A DNA stretch of 64,000 nt from Chryseobacterium lathyri (GCF_003290185.1 NZ_QNFY01000011.1:117457-181456), one strand, 5' to 3'. Positions 1 through 8,470 are shown, counted from the first letter of the stretch. Translations and numbers: made by a program. Notes: generated from the sequence alone by a model not told the origin.

Positions 1-2
1 GA

Positions 3-569
3 CAGTACAAACTGATCAATTCATACCTGTCATCCGATCAGGCTGGTATTACAGAACTTTCAAATGGTATTGCAGCAGATAATGTTTACAAGAACAATGT
101 TGGGGATGATATTACCGATGTCACGAAAGGGAAATGGTCAAAAATTGCCGGACTTGAAAACAATTTTATTATCAAAAACGGAAGAAACAGGCTTACCTAT
201 CAGTTTCAGACAGGTATTGAAATGAAGGCTCCATCTGCAACAACTTCCCAGTCTGTCACTTTTACCTGCGGGGTTTTCAGAAATGGCAAATTGGTAGCGG
301 TACGTCCGGATAAGATCGTTTCGAACAATAATACAGAGAAGCTGGGGATTCAGGATTATATTTTCACCCTTAATTATACAGAGCAGAATGTTCCACTAGG
401 CGCACAGAAGCTTGAGGTGGCCTGTAGAAAAATCAATTCCTCAAATCTAAGTTCACAGTTTACAATCGGGCGTAATGTATCCGATACCAACACGGTTTCC
501 AATGCATTTACTCTTGAGTCTGTTATGAAGATTGATGTTATTGAATACGTAACTTATAAAAGCAATTAA
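3..569 (+). CDS. Exported beta-rich protein, C-terminal part (5' truncated)
   Basis: The open frame runs in from the window edge without a stop, so this is the C-terminal ~188 residues of a longer protein and the true start lies upstream. It is clearly paralogous to the two genes that follow. All three share a C-terminal domain with a Cys pair: a first Cys in a CG(V/I)F(R/V)(N/D)(G/N) motif and a second in VAC about 55-60 residues later, plausibly a disulfide. The ends are also alike (DTNTVSNAF here, DTNINSFIT in the next). The next gene starts within a few bases, so the three form one operon. Function is not recognised. By family resemblance I infer a secreted surface protein. Confidence 0.7.
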   Translation, partial: QYKLINSYLSSDQAGITELSNGIAADNVYKNNVGDDITDVTKGKWSKIAGLENNFIIKNGRNRLTYQFQTGIEMKAPSATTSQSVTFTCGVFRNGKLVAVRPDKIVSNNNTEKLGIQDYIFTLNYTEQNVPLGAQKLEVACRKINSSNLSSQFTIGRNVSDTNTVSNAFTLESVMKIDVIEYVTYKSN

Positions 570-574
570 TTGTG

Positions 575-1390
575 ATGAAAAATATTATTTCGATCCTGTT
601 TTTTATGACAGGGCTGTCTCTTTCTGCCCAAGTGGGAATTAAAACGGATTCACCAAAAGCGAAGCTTGATGTAAACGGTGATATGAATCTAAGGAATAAA
701 ATCGTTGTTCTTAACGTTACAGATAATACTCTGTCTCAGGGTAATAATGACCAGATTCTTGTTTCTCAGGGAGAAGGTTATCCTCCGATATGGAAGTCAC
801 TGCGTATTCCTGAATATGAGCCGAATAAGTTTTATCTTATCTTCAATAACTCCTTTTCAGACAGAACCGGAGTAAAATTTACCAATAGTGAACAATCCAG
901 TATTACTGCCAAAAATACGGCTTTTACTAAAGGAGCAGATATTTCAAGCCTCCCGGGATTTAAGAAAATCACAGGCCTGTCACAGCCTATCAGTGTATTC
1001 AGCACGGAAAGTAAAACGTATTTTCAGTTTGAAACTGTGGTACAGGCTAATCTTCCTGTAAACGGGACGCCCGATATTTCCATAGATTATGCATGCGGTA
1101 TTTTTGTGGATAATAAGCTGGTTAATCTCAGACAGAGAAACTTAAAGGCAAGTAGTGCCGGAAGTACCTTTATTACTCACAATCAGATCGGGATAGTAAC
1201 CAATCTTTCCAAAGGACAGCACGATGTAAGTGTTGCCTGCTCAAGGCTCGGATCTTACAGAACAGCAAGTGATATTGTATTGGCTATAGGAATAAATGCA
1301 GATACCAACATTAACAGTTTTATTACTCAGTCTTCCCTGAAAGTTGATGTGTATGAGGTTCCTCAGGTATTTAATCCAATTATAAATTAA
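575..1390 (+). CDS. Exported protein with head-type N-terminal motif, paralogue 2 of 3
   Basis: About 271 residues with an N-terminal signal peptide (MKNIISILFFMTGLSLSA) followed by QVGIKTDSPKAKLDVNGDM. The VGI-T-P-LDVNGD pattern is common at the mature N-terminus of Bacteroidota surface proteins that look like tail-fibre or trimeric-adhesin heads. The C-terminal domain keeps the Cys pair (ACGIFVDNK and VACSRLG) shared with both neighbours. A GTG lies one codon upstream (572), but I prefer the ATG at 575. No T9SS sorting domain or lipobox is visible, so the export route after Sec is unknown. It lies 5 nt after the previous stop and 7 nt before the next gene. Function unknown; a structural surface role is inference. 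Confidence 0.75.
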   Translation: MKNIISILFFMTGLSLSAQVGIKTDSPKAKLDVNGDMNLRNKIVVLNVTDNTLSQGNNDQILVSQGEGYPPIWKSLRIPEYEPNKFYLIFNNSFSDRTGVKFTNSEQSSITAKNTAFTKGADISSLPGFKKITGLSQPISVFSTESKTYFQFETVVQANLPVNGTPDISIDYACGIFVDNKLVNLRQRNLKASSAGSTFITHNQIGIVTNLSKGQHDVSVACSRLGSYRTASDIVLAIGINADTNINSFITQSSLKVDVYEVPQVFNPIIN

Positions 1391-1397
1391 TCAAGGC

Positions 1398-2141
1398 ATG
1401 AAAAAAATTATTATCATAAAGTCTTTATTTTTTGCAGTATGGGCAACTGCGCAAGTAGGAGTGAACACGCCAAATCCCGTGAACATGCTGGATATAAACG
1501 GTGACTTAAATGTTACAAGAGAAATCAGAACCGGTGGAACGAATCTGCTGAGAGGATCTGCCGGATCTGCGGGAACTATTCTTCATAACAATTCAGAGCT
1601 GAATGTGAATGACTGGAAAAGTATAAAAATTGCCGATGGGCAGGGAAGTATGTCTGTGTTTTCATTGAATACCGTTGCAGATCAGACTGGAGCAAGCTTT
1701 TCTAATCCTAACGGTTCCACCTCTCCTTATTCGGAAGGGACAACGATTACCTCTGAATGGACGGTTCTCCCGGGAACTGTTGACACTTTTTCCATTACCA
1801 ATGCTGTGAATAAAGTGGCGTTTACCTTTCAGACCACTGCCCAAAAAACGGGAAACTCGAATGCTTCAACAGGTTTTGCATGCGGTATCTTCGTAGACAA
1901 TTCACTCAGAGCAGTGAGGACAGATGTTTTAATAGGCTCGGAAGGAAGTTATAAGATTTTCAACCTTAACGCAACACTTACCAACCTTACACCTAAAAAT
2001 AATTATAACGTGAAGGTGGCCTGTACAAAAAGAAACCTTAATTCAGGAACATTGGGAATAGGAAGGGCAGTAAACACAGATTATCTGAACAATGAAATGG
2101 CTCAGTCTGTTTTAACGACATCTGTCCTGCAGCCTTATTAA
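1398..2141 (+). CDS. Exported protein with head-type N-terminal motif, paralogue 3 of 3
   Basis: This 247-residue protein has a short signal peptide (MKKIIIIKSLFFAVWATA) and then QVGVNTPNPVNMLDINGDLN, the same mature N-terminal motif as the gene before it. The C-terminal domain again carries ACGIFVDNS and, about 60 residues later, VACTKRN, so the Cys pair is conserved in all three copies. Sequence between these landmarks has diverged strongly, which suggests old duplication followed by diversification. It is the last gene of the unit and is followed by a hairpin terminator. No catalytic motif is visible. Function not recognised. Confidence 0.75.
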   Translation: MKKIIIIKSLFFAVWATAQVGVNTPNPVNMLDINGDLNVTREIRTGGTNLLRGSAGSAGTILHNNSELNVNDWKSIKIADGQGSMSVFSLNTVADQTGASFSNPNGSTSPYSEGTTITSEWTVLPGTVDTFSITNAVNKVAFTFQTTAQKTGNSNASTGFACGIFVDNSLRAVRTDVLIGSEGSYKIFNLNATLTNLTPKNNYNVKVACTKRNLNSGTLGIGRAVNTDYLNNEMAQSVLTTSVLQPY

Positions 2142-2161
2142 TTTCATGATATATCATAAAT

Positions 2162-2199
2162 AAAGACCTGAAGACACTATGTTTTTAGGTTTTTTTTGT
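2162..2199 (+). terminator. Rho-independent terminator after the exported-protein operon
   Basis: AAGACCT and AGGTTTT form an outer stem and AAGAC/GTTTT an inner stem (with G-T pairs), followed by a T-run. It lies about 20 nt after the stop of the third paralogue. Confidence 0.6.
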
Positions 2200-2261
2200 A
2201 AAAAGATATAGATTGTTATGAATTTGTTGAATAAGTAAATGTTTTCGTCAAAAAAATGAAT

Positions 2262-2269
2262 TATATTTG
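2262..2269 (+). promoter_or_regulatory. Bacteroidota -7 element (TATATTTG)
   Basis: TATATTTG fits the TAnnTTTG consensus and lies 23 nt before the lipoprotein start at 2293. The surroundings, TCAAAAAAA before it and TCAA after it, recur almost exactly before the next lipoprotein gene. Confidence 0.6.
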
Positions 2270-2292
2270 TCAACTCACTAAAATATTTTTTC

Positions 2293-3165
2293 ATGGGAAA
2301 AAACTACCTTTTTAAAATCATTGCCGGGGTATTTTTCGGACTGATGGTTTCATGTGACAATTCTTCTTCAGATCAATTCGAGCCCAGTGCCAATACAGGA
2401 AACAATGGGAATACACCACCCCCTCCAGCAAGAGTTCTGGAAAAGATTACGTTAAATGGTGCTATCCAGGAAGAATATACAGTCAACGGTACTGCTTTTC
2501 AGAAAGGCATGCTTAGAGATGGGAATACCAGTAATTATTATACGGGCACTGTAACCTACATCAGCAATAAAATTGGAAAAATAAAGTTCCTTGGAAGCCT
2601 GGCAGGAAGCATGACTTATGATTTTAGCGTAAGTGAAGACAGCAAAGGCAATGTTTACAGTGCAACGTGTACCGGTACCGCTGCTACTGCAATAGACTCT
2701 TTTGTAAGTGATTACATATTTACTTATGATGCCAGCGGTAAAAAACTTGTGAAAATCCTTGAAAAAAGAAAGGTGGCTGGAAATACAGCATACAGCTTAT
2801 TCACGGAAAGCACCTTTACCTATATGGGAGATAATATTTTTAAAGCTGAATGTGCGAAAGGAACACTGACAGCAACCGGAGCGCCTAATATGGCTACTGC
2901 AAAAATGACTGTTTACAGCTATCAGAACTATGACTCTAAAGTTAACCCGTTCTCTACGCTTCCTAAAACATTCTTTACTGCCTGGAGTCTTGTCCGCCCT
3001 GAGAATTTTTATAGAATTTCTCCGAATAACCCGACCTCGGTATATGTGATGCCGCCATCTCCCGCACCGGCAGTAAATACACCTATGACCTATCTTTACG
3101 ATGGTTATAACTATCCCGTTTCGGATAAAGATCAAATTCTTAAATATACTTACAGAACTCTGTAA
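2293..3165 (+). CDS. Putative SPII lipoprotein, paralogue A
   Basis: A 290-residue protein with a lipoprotein signal: hydrophobic segment, LMVSC lipobox with the acylated Cys at residue 21, then a Ser/Asn/Asp-rich linker. The body has the alternating pattern of a beta-rich protein with several -ITLNG, -FTYDASGKKLVK and -KMTVYSYQNYD segments, reminiscent of DUF4595/YD-type Bacteroidota lipoproteins, though I cannot assign the family firmly. The C-terminus contains NYDSKVNPFSTLP and RISPNNP, matched by NYDTEISPFTLLP and LSPNNP in the gene that follows, so the two are paralogues. It has its own promoter. Function unknown; probably outer-membrane anchored. Confidence 0.75.
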   Translation: MGKNYLFKIIAGVFFGLMVSCDNSSSDQFEPSANTGNNGNTPPPPARVLEKITLNGAIQEEYTVNGTAFQKGMLRDGNTSNYYTGTVTYISNKIGKIKFLGSLAGSMTYDFSVSEDSKGNVYSATCTGTAATAIDSFVSDYIFTYDASGKKLVKILEKRKVAGNTAYSLFTESTFTYMGDNIFKAECAKGTLTATGAPNMATAKMTVYSYQNYDSKVNPFSTLPKTFFTAWSLVRPENFYRISPNNPTSVYVMPPSPAPAVNTPMTYLYDGYNYPVSDKDQILKYTYRTL

Positions 3166-3230
3166 AGCCCAATTGGTTATCAGTTTTACTGGAATATAAA
3201 TAAAAACATAACTTTTGTTCAAAAAAAAGT

Positions 3231-3238
3231 TATATTTG
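3231..3238 (+). promoter_or_regulatory. Bacteroidota -7 element (TATATTTG)
   Basis: TATATTTG lies 25 nt before the ATG at 3264. The flanks (CAAAAAAAAGT before, TCAA after) nearly match those of the promoter at 2262, suggesting co-regulation of the two lipoprotein genes by separate but duplicated promoters. Confidence 0.6.
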
Positions 3239-3263
3239 TCAAAAAATAAACAATTACCTGGAA

Positions 3264-4196
3264 ATGAAACAGCTTTTCTACTTTATTTTATTAATAGCAG
3301 GATTTTCATCAATACATTCCTGTAAAGACATGCTAGACGAAGACGGAGATCCTTTATTGGACCTGAATGAAACAGGAGGGCTTATCGGTCCAAGAGCATT
3401 ATACAGAGAAATTACAGATAAGGATACATTAGCAGAATATCACTACAGTGGACTTTTGGTAACGAAAGTAATCACAGACAGTGCTTCAATCACCAATATT
3501 GCATACAGCGGCGACAAAGTAAGCCAAATTGACTTCAATGGATTTTTGGATCTGGATGGAAACGGAAAGCTTGATAAAGATAGCGTTTCTTACAGCCAGT
3601 TATTTACTTATGGGCCTAATGATAAACTGGTAGTTATTTCTGAAAACCGTTCTGTTTTCAGAAGACCTCCACCGGTGCCACCGGCAACTAATCCTGGTCC
3701 ACAGACTCTGTTAAGAAAAACAAAAACCCATTATGAGCTAAAGTATAACGGTTCTACTGCTAAACTGGATTCTATTATTATGAAAAATGGTCCTGATGTT
3801 TCAGGAACGCAGTTTGCATTTATCAGTTATTCTAAAACCGGATATACTTATTTGGGAGATAATGTATCTAGGGTAGTAAGAAATTATGGACCTATGGCCG
3901 CAGGGGTATTTGGAAGACCTACCACCAGATTTGCATACGATTTCGTTAATTACGATACTGAGATCAGTCCATTTACACTGCTTCCTTCAGCATACAAAAT
4001 TTCAAGGCTTTTATCAACTGAAATTAATGATAAGGAAAGTCATATCTTATCCCCGAACAACCCTAAGAAAAGATCGGTAACAGATCTTATACCTCCTATT
4101 CCGTCCCCGATTAACTGGACAACCAACTACAACTACGATCCGCAGACTTATATGACAAAAGGATTTGGTGTAAACTACATTTATAAACCTTTTTAA
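3264..4196 (+). CDS. Putative SPII lipoprotein, paralogue B
   Basis: A 310-residue protein with a type II signal peptide (lipobox SIHSC, acyl-Cys at residue 20) and an acidic start to the mature chain (KDMLDEDGD). The core is beta-rich and similar in layout to the preceding lipoprotein. Shared landmarks are a YTYLGDN/FTYMGDN segment and the C-terminal NYDTEISPF and SPNNP motifs. A DLDGNGKLDKDS stretch at about residues 92-103 looks like an EF-hand/dockerin-like calcium loop and is absent from paralogue A. No enzymatic motif is seen. It ends at a strong terminator. Function unknown. Confidence 0.75.
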   Translation: MKQLFYFILLIAGFSSIHSCKDMLDEDGDPLLDLNETGGLIGPRALYREITDKDTLAEYHYSGLLVTKVITDSASITNIAYSGDKVSQIDFNGFLDLDGNGKLDKDSVSYSQLFTYGPNDKLVVISENRSVFRRPPPVPPATNPGPQTLLRKTKTHYELKYNGSTAKLDSIIMKNGPDVSGTQFAFISYSKTGYTYLGDNVSRVVRNYGPMAAGVFGRPTTRFAYDFVNYDTEISPFTLLPSAYKISRLLSTEINDKESHILSPNNPKKRSVTDLIPPIPSPINWTTNYNYDPQTYMTKGFGVNYIYKPF

Positions 4197-4215
4197 AAGA
4201 ATCTTTACAATATAT

Positions 4216-4253
4216 AAGCCCAATCTTTTGTAAGATTGGGCTTTTTATTTTTT
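4216..4253 (+). terminator. Rho-independent terminator
   Basis: AAGCCCAATCTT and AAGATTGGGCTT form a 12-bp perfect stem with a 4-nt loop, followed by TTTATTTTTT. It ends the second lipoprotein gene. Confidence 0.85.
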
Positions 4254-4259
4254 ATCCCT

Positions 4260-4267
4260 TAATTTTG
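4260..4267 (+). promoter_or_regulatory. Bacteroidota -7 element for pth (TAATTTTG)
   Basis: TAATTTTG fits TAnnTTTG and lies 14 nt before the pth ATG, directly behind the upstream terminator. The leader would be very short. Confidence 0.5.
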
Positions 4268-4281
4268 CAAAAAATTTCTGA

Positions 4282-4845
4282 ATGAAATATTTAATAGTCG
4301 GACTTGGAAATAAAGGTCCTGAATACGAAAATACACGCCACAATATAGGATTCAAAGTAGCTGAGAAAATAGCTGAAACATTGGAAGCTTCATTTAATAC
4401 GACCAATTTCGGCTGGATGGCAGAGGGGAAATATAAAGGAAGAAAGGTTCTCATTCTAAAGCCGGATACCTATATGAATCTTTCAGGAAACGCTGTGAGA
4501 TACTGGATGCAGAAAGAAAATATCCCATTGGAAAATGTGCTGATCATTACAGATGATCTGGCCCTTCCGTTCGGGACCTTACGGATGAAGATGAAAGGTT
4601 CTGATGCCGGCCACAACGGACTGAAAAGTATTAATGAAACACTTAATACCCAGAATTATGCAAGGCTGAGGTTTGGGATTTCTGCAGACTTTTCCGAAGG
4701 CCGCCAGGTAGATTATGTGCTAGGGACCTGGAATGAGGAAGAATCTGAAAAGCTGGGCGAAAGAATTGAAAAATTTTCTAAAGCCAGTCTGTCTTTTGTA
4801 TTTGCCGGCATTAATAATACAATGTCAGCATTCAACGGAAAATAG
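4282..4845 (+). CDS. pth: Peptidyl-tRNA hydrolase
   Basis: This 187-residue cytoplasmic enzyme cleaves the ester bond of peptidyl-tRNAs released from stalled ribosomes and recycles the tRNA. The family signature is clear: [17 protein letters not shown] at residues 7-23 with Asn10 and the catalytic His20, MNLSG near 65-69, the TDDLALPFG segment (Asp92), and AGHNGLKSI with Asn112. Length is normal for bacterial Pth. It is a single-gene unit with a promoter inside the tail of the previous terminator and its own strong terminator. Nothing about it is unusual. Confidence 0.97.
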   Translation: MKYLIVGLGNKGPEYENTRHNIGFKVAEKIAETLEASFNTTNFGWMAEGKYKGRKVLILKPDTYMNLSGNAVRYWMQKENIPLENVLIITDDLALPFGTLRMKMKGSDAGHNGLKSINETLNTQNYARLRFGISADFSEGRQVDYVLGTWNEEESEKLGERIEKFSKASLSFVFAGINNTMSAFNGK

Positions 4846-4853
4846 GAATAACT

Positions 4854-4904
4854 AAAATACAACAAAAGACCATCGGAACATCCGATGGTCTTTTGTTGTA
4901 TTTT
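4854..4904. terminator. Bidirectional terminator, 24-bp perfect inverted repeat
   Basis: Positions 4854-4877 are the exact reverse complement of 4881-4904 with a 3-nt loop (ACA). The stem core is GACCATCGGA, flanked by A-rich and T-rich arms, so either strand gives a hairpin with a T-run. It sits between the convergent pth and carbonic anhydrase genes. Confidence 0.9.
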
Positions 4905-4978
4905 AAAAATCAATTTCCAATCTAACTATAACATGATTTTTTATTTATATGTAATAAAAATGTACAGATTTCTATTTC

Positions 4979-5614
4979 TTAAAGCCAGGTAACAACTCCG
5001 GTTTCAACATCGTAATTGGCTCCGACTATTTTGATTTTACCTTCGTCTTCAAGCTTTTTAAGTGTTGAACTTTGCGTACGGATATCTTCGATGGCATTTT
5101 TTACGTTTTGCTGATTCAGTCTTTCCAAAAGTGAACCGTTTTTTGATGAACGTTCTTCGCCTTCTTCAATGATTTCATTAATGATGGGATCGAAATGATT
5201 GATTAAATGGTTGAGATTATCCATTCCCATCCCCTGAATTTGCGCAGCGTCCAGACCACCTTTTAATGCACCGCATTTAGTGTGTCCTAAAACGACAACA
5301 AGCTTGGAACCTGCAACGTTACAGCCAAATTCCATTGAGCCTAAAATATCCTGATTGACAAAATTACCGGCAATTCTGATACTGAAAATATCTCCTAATC
5401 CCTGATCAAAGATAAGTTCCGCAGAAGTACGGCTGTCTATACAGCTTAAAACTACTGCAAAAGGCCACTGGCCTTCACGTGTTGCATTAACTTGTTCTAA
5501 AAGATCTCTGTTTGCTTTTAGGTTGTTCACAAACCTTTGGTTTCCGTCTTTTAGAAAATTTAATGCTTTTTCAGGATTAATGGTAGATTGGGTTTCGTAT
5601 GTATGTGCTTTCAT
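4979..5614 (-). CDS. Beta-class carbonic anhydrase 1
   Basis: This 211-residue zinc enzyme interconverts CO2 and bicarbonate. The beta-class metal site is complete: CIDSR at residues 58-62 (Cys58, Asp60, Arg62) and HTKCG at 111-115 (His111, Cys114). There is no signal peptide, so it should be cytoplasmic. It starts 43 nt after the SulP transporter on the same strand, a pairing known in many bacteria where the enzyme interconverts the transported bicarbonate. It ends at the bidirectional terminator. It is clearly different from the second carbonic anhydrase at 7710 and is not a recent duplicate. Confidence 0.93.
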   Translation of the reverse strand: MKAHTYETQSTINPEKALNFLKDGNQRFVNNLKANRDLLEQVNATREGQWPFAVVLSCIDSRTSAELIFDQGLGDIFSIRIAGNFVNQDILGSMEFGCNVAGSKLVVVLGHTKCGALKGGLDAAQIQGMGMDNLNHLINHFDPIINEIIEEGEERSSKNGSLLERLNQQNVKNAIEDIRTQSSTLKKLEDEGKIKIVGANYDVETGVVTWL

Positions 5615-5657
5615 ATGATTGATTTATTCTTTTAAATTAAAAATTACTGTAATGAGC

Positions 5658-7250
5658 TTACATAGCTCTTCTGTGGGTGATAAGGATGTGAGAGTCTTCA
5701 TCTGTTTCATAATCCTTGTATGAAGTTTTGAAGCCTAAAAGTTCCACATTAATATCTTCTTCTTTGGCCCGGATATTGGCGAAATCCTGGATCATTTCCA
5801 GTACGTCTGTAGCAATATATGAAGTTCCCCTTGCATCGATGGTCACAGTAGAATTGGGCTTCACATTTTTTAATGTTTTTTTGATGGCTGCCTTATTCAG
5901 GAAAGAAACTTCTTCAGCAAGCTTAATATTGATTTCATCGGCATCATTCAGCTTTTCTCTGCTCAGATAATAAGCACGCTTCATATTTCCCTGTAGGATA
6001 TAGAATACGGAAATAGCCAGGCCAATACCCACTCCTTTAAGAAGATCGGTTGCCACAACAGCTACAACAGTAGCGACAAAAGGAATGAACTGGAATTTAC
6101 CCAAATGCCAGAAATGCTTGAATGTGGCAGGTTTTGCCAGTTTATATCCTACAAGAATCAATACTGCAGCAAGTGTAGCAAGCGGTATTAAATTCAGTAT
6201 GAATGGAATAGTAAGCACACATACCAATAAAAGGACACCGTGGATCACGGCTGAAAGTTTTGAAGTGGCACCGGCGTTGGCATTGGCAGAACTCCTTACC
6301 ACCACAGACGTCATTGGCAGGCCTCCGATAAATGAACTTATTAAATTTCCGATTCCCTGTGCTTTAAGCTCAAGATTGGTGTCGGTAATTCTTCTCTGCT
6401 TATCTAACCTATCTGAAGCCTCAATACAAAGCAGGGTTTCAATAGAAGCTACAATGGCAATAGTTGCCCCGACTATCCATACCTTAGGATTGGTGAATCC
6501 ATTAAAATCAGGCATCGTAACAAGATTTTTGAAATCATCCAAGGACTGCGGTACCGGTAATGAAACCAAATGCTGAGTATTGATCGCCAAAGAGCTGCCG
6601 GACAGTTTGAATGCTTCATTCAGAAGTATTCCTGCCACTACTGCAACCAATGCTCCGGGAAGCATTTTCATTCTTTTTAAAGCTGGAATTTTATCCCATG
6701 CAATAAGAATACCTACAGAAACCAGCGTTACCAGGATAGCTCCTATGTGTATGGCTCCGAATAATTCTGTAAAGTATCCGAGATTTAAACCATTGTCAAA
6801 AATAGATTCATGACCTTCGTAATCTTTATCGAATCCCATGGCATGTGGGATTTGTTTCAAAATAATGATGATACCGATAGCAGCAAGCATTCCCTCTATA
6901 ACATTATTCGGGAAATAATTGGATATACTTCCGGCTCTGATGAATCCCAGGATTAACTGGATAAGTCCGGCAATGATTCCTGCACAAAGGAAAAGCTCAA
7001 AAGCTCCCAGATCTGTAATAGCTGTTAGAACAATAGCTGTAAGACCGGCTGCAGGACCAGATACCGATATATTTGAATTACTGAGAAATCCCACCACTAT
7101 TCCTCCTACAATTCCGGCAATTACACCCGACAAAGGTGGTGCCCCTGATGCTAAAGCGATTCCGAGACATAATGGAAGCGCGACTAAGAATACAACGAGC
7201 CCAGAAGGGAAATTCTCCTTGATTCCTCCTATAAATGATGTTTTTTTCAT
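5658..7250 (-). CDS. SulP-family anion (probably bicarbonate) transporter with STAS domain
   Basis: This 530-residue inner-membrane protein has the SulP/SLC26 layout: about a dozen membrane segments over residues 15-425, including the GIALASGAPPLSGVIAG segment and the SGPAAG loop (64-69), followed by a cytoplasmic STAS domain from about 435 to 525 (core near 467, TVTIDARG). SulP proteins carry sulfate, bicarbonate or other anions. The carbonic anhydrases on either side argue for bicarbonate, as in BicA-like systems. That choice is inference from context, and sulfate cannot be excluded. It is followed at 43 nt by carbonic anhydrase 1. A 138-nt gap precedes it, and I see no clear promoter there. 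Confidence 0.9.
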   Translation of the reverse strand: MKKTSFIGGIKENFPSGLVVFLVALPLCLGIALASGAPPLSGVIAGIVGGIVVGFLSNSNISVSGPAAGLTAIVLTAITDLGAFELFLCAGIIAGLIQLILGFIRAGSISNYFPNNVIEGMLAAIGIIIILKQIPHAMGFDKDYEGHESIFDNGLNLGYFTELFGAIHIGAILVTLVSVGILIAWDKIPALKRMKMLPGALVAVVAGILLNEAFKLSGSSLAINTQHLVSLPVPQSLDDFKNLVTMPDFNGFTNPKVWIVGATIAIVASIETLLCIEASDRLDKQRRITDTNLELKAQGIGNLISSFIGGLPMTSVVVRSSANANAGATSKLSAVIHGVLLLVCVLTIPFILNLIPLATLAAVLILVGYKLAKPATFKHFWHLGKFQFIPFVATVVAVVATDLLKGVGIGLAISVFYILQGNMKRAYYLSREKLNDADEINIKLAEEVSFLNKAAIKKTLKNVKPNSTVTIDARGTSYIATDVLEMIQDFANIRAKEEDINVELLGFKTSYKDYETDEDSHILITHRRAM

Positions 7251-7388
7251 GATGTTTTGAAAAATACTATAACCGATTGATCTGTCTTTAGATAATCAAT
7301 TATAAAAGATTGGAAATTTAATTTTAAAGCACAGGTATCCGATATCAGCGTTGATATGAATACTATGAAACCTAATGATACTTAAAAA

Positions 7389-7688
7389 TTAAGCTTCCGG
7401 AGGCGGAGAAAATATGGTAAGTAGCGGCGACAGATGAAAGGAATCATCTATCAGCTCAAAAGATACCCCCTGAAGATCAGGCTCGGAAAACTTCACGTAA
7501 TCGAATACGTCCAAAGTTTTCGGAAGGGTCTTTTCGTAAACAATAAAGGATGATGGGTGAGAATGTGGTTCTTCTTCATTGATGATTACATTGGTCCTTG
7601 CTATATCCCAGCCTGCAACCGCAGCAATGCCCGGCAGTGCTGTGAAGTTTAGGAAGAAGGTCAATACAATAATACTCCAGAATTTCAT
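7389..7688 (-). CDS. Small exported protein of unknown function in the carbonic anhydrase unit
   Basis: A 99-residue protein with a Sec signal peptide (MKFWSIIVLTFFLNFTALPGIAAVA, cleavage probably near residue 22-26). The mature part has a His/Glu-containing EEEPHSHPSS segment near residue 40 that could bind metal, and ends in a Pro-rich tail. It begins 21 nt after the stop of carbonic anhydrase 2 and precedes the SulP gene on the same strand, so it is probably co-transcribed with them. I do not recognise the family. A periplasmic accessory role in bicarbonate or metal handling is speculation. Confidence 0.6.
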   Translation of the reverse strand: MKFWSIIVLTFFLNFTALPGIAAVAGWDIARTNVIINEEEPHSHPSSFIVYEKTLPKTLDVFDYVKFSEPDLQGVSFELIDDSFHLSPLLTIFSPPPEA

Positions 7689-7709
7689 CTTACATTCATT
7701 TTAGAAAAA

Positions 7710-8378
7710 CTAATCTGTTTTTCTGCTCATTACCCAATCAGAACTTGTAAGGTTGTAGATTTTTTGGATGTCTTTCAGAATTTTCTCGAAATCAATTTCC
7801 AAATCAATGATCTTACCTGTTCTAAGGTCAAATACCCAGCCATGTACAATAGGATATTCATCTATGATGTATCTTTCCTGTACGCAGGCCATTTTAATCA
7901 CGTTGATGCACTGCTCCTGAACATTCAGTTCTACAAGTTTGTCATAACGTTTTCCTTCATCTTCGATAGCGTCTAATTCAGTCTGGTGCAATCTGTAAAC
8001 ATCACGGATGTTCCTTAACCAAGGGTTTAATAACCCAAGATCCTGAGGAGTCATCGCTGCTTTTACTCCGCCACAGTTGTAGTGTCCGCATACGATAATG
8101 TGTTTTACTTTAAGGTGTTCTACAGCATATTGAATCACCGCTGTGGAGCTCATGTCTAAAGTATTTACAACATTAGCAATGTTTCTGTGGACAAAAACTT
8201 CTCCAGGTTTTGCACCCATAATCTCTTCCGCTGTAGCTCTGCTGTCTGAACATCCGATATATAAATAATCAGGATTCTGAGTTTTTGCCAGCTCGTGAAA
8301 GAATTCCGGGTCTTGTGAAATTTTAGACTCTACCCATTTTCTGTTGTTTTCGAAAATAATTTCGTACGACTGTGACAT
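7710..8378 (-). CDS. Beta-class carbonic anhydrase 2
   Basis: This cytoplasmic enzyme of about 222 residues hydrates CO2 reversibly. The zinc and catalytic residues are present: CSDSR at 43-47 (Cys43, Asp45, Arg47) and HYNCG at 99-103 (His99, Cys102), with RNIANV between them as in the E. coli Can subgroup. The frame stays open 21 codons further upstream (to 8441), but I take the internal ATG at 8378 because homologues begin near MSQSYEIIF and the extension is AT-rich low-complexity sequence. A -7-like element lies 85 nt upstream. It is probably the first gene of the carbonic anhydrase/SulP unit. Confidence 0.92.
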   Translation of the reverse strand: MSQSYEIIFENNRKWVESKISQDPEFFHELAKTQNPDYLYIGCSDSRATAEEIMGAKPGEVFVHRNIANVVNTLDMSSTAVIQYAVEHLKVKHIIVCGHYNCGGVKAAMTPQDLGLLNPWLRNIRDVYRLHQTELDAIEDEGKRYDKLVELNVQEQCINVIKMACVQERYIIDEYPIVHGWVFDLRTGKIIDLEIDFEKILKDIQKIYNLTSSDWVMSRKTD

Positions 8379-8462
8379 AATTTTAAAAATTAAAAAAGGT
8401 TTATAATTATTTATTTCGTTTAAATTATTTTCAAATTTCAATAGATTAAATCAATAATTATG

Positions 8463-8470
8463 CAAAAATA
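8463..8470 (-). promoter_or_regulatory. Putative -7 element for carbonic anhydrase 2
   Basis: On the minus strand this reads TATTTTTG (TAnnTTTG). It is 85 nt before the chosen ATG at 8378. No good -33 TTG at 19-nt spacing was found, so the call is tentative. Confidence 0.4.

Noticed and set aside
6085..6576. 163-codon plus-strand ORF
   Set aside because: Antisense to the SulP transporter gene, with no motif.
8379..8441. N-terminal extension of carbonic anhydrase 2
   Set aside because: The 21 extra codons are AT-rich low-complexity sequence, and family members start near MSQSYEI.
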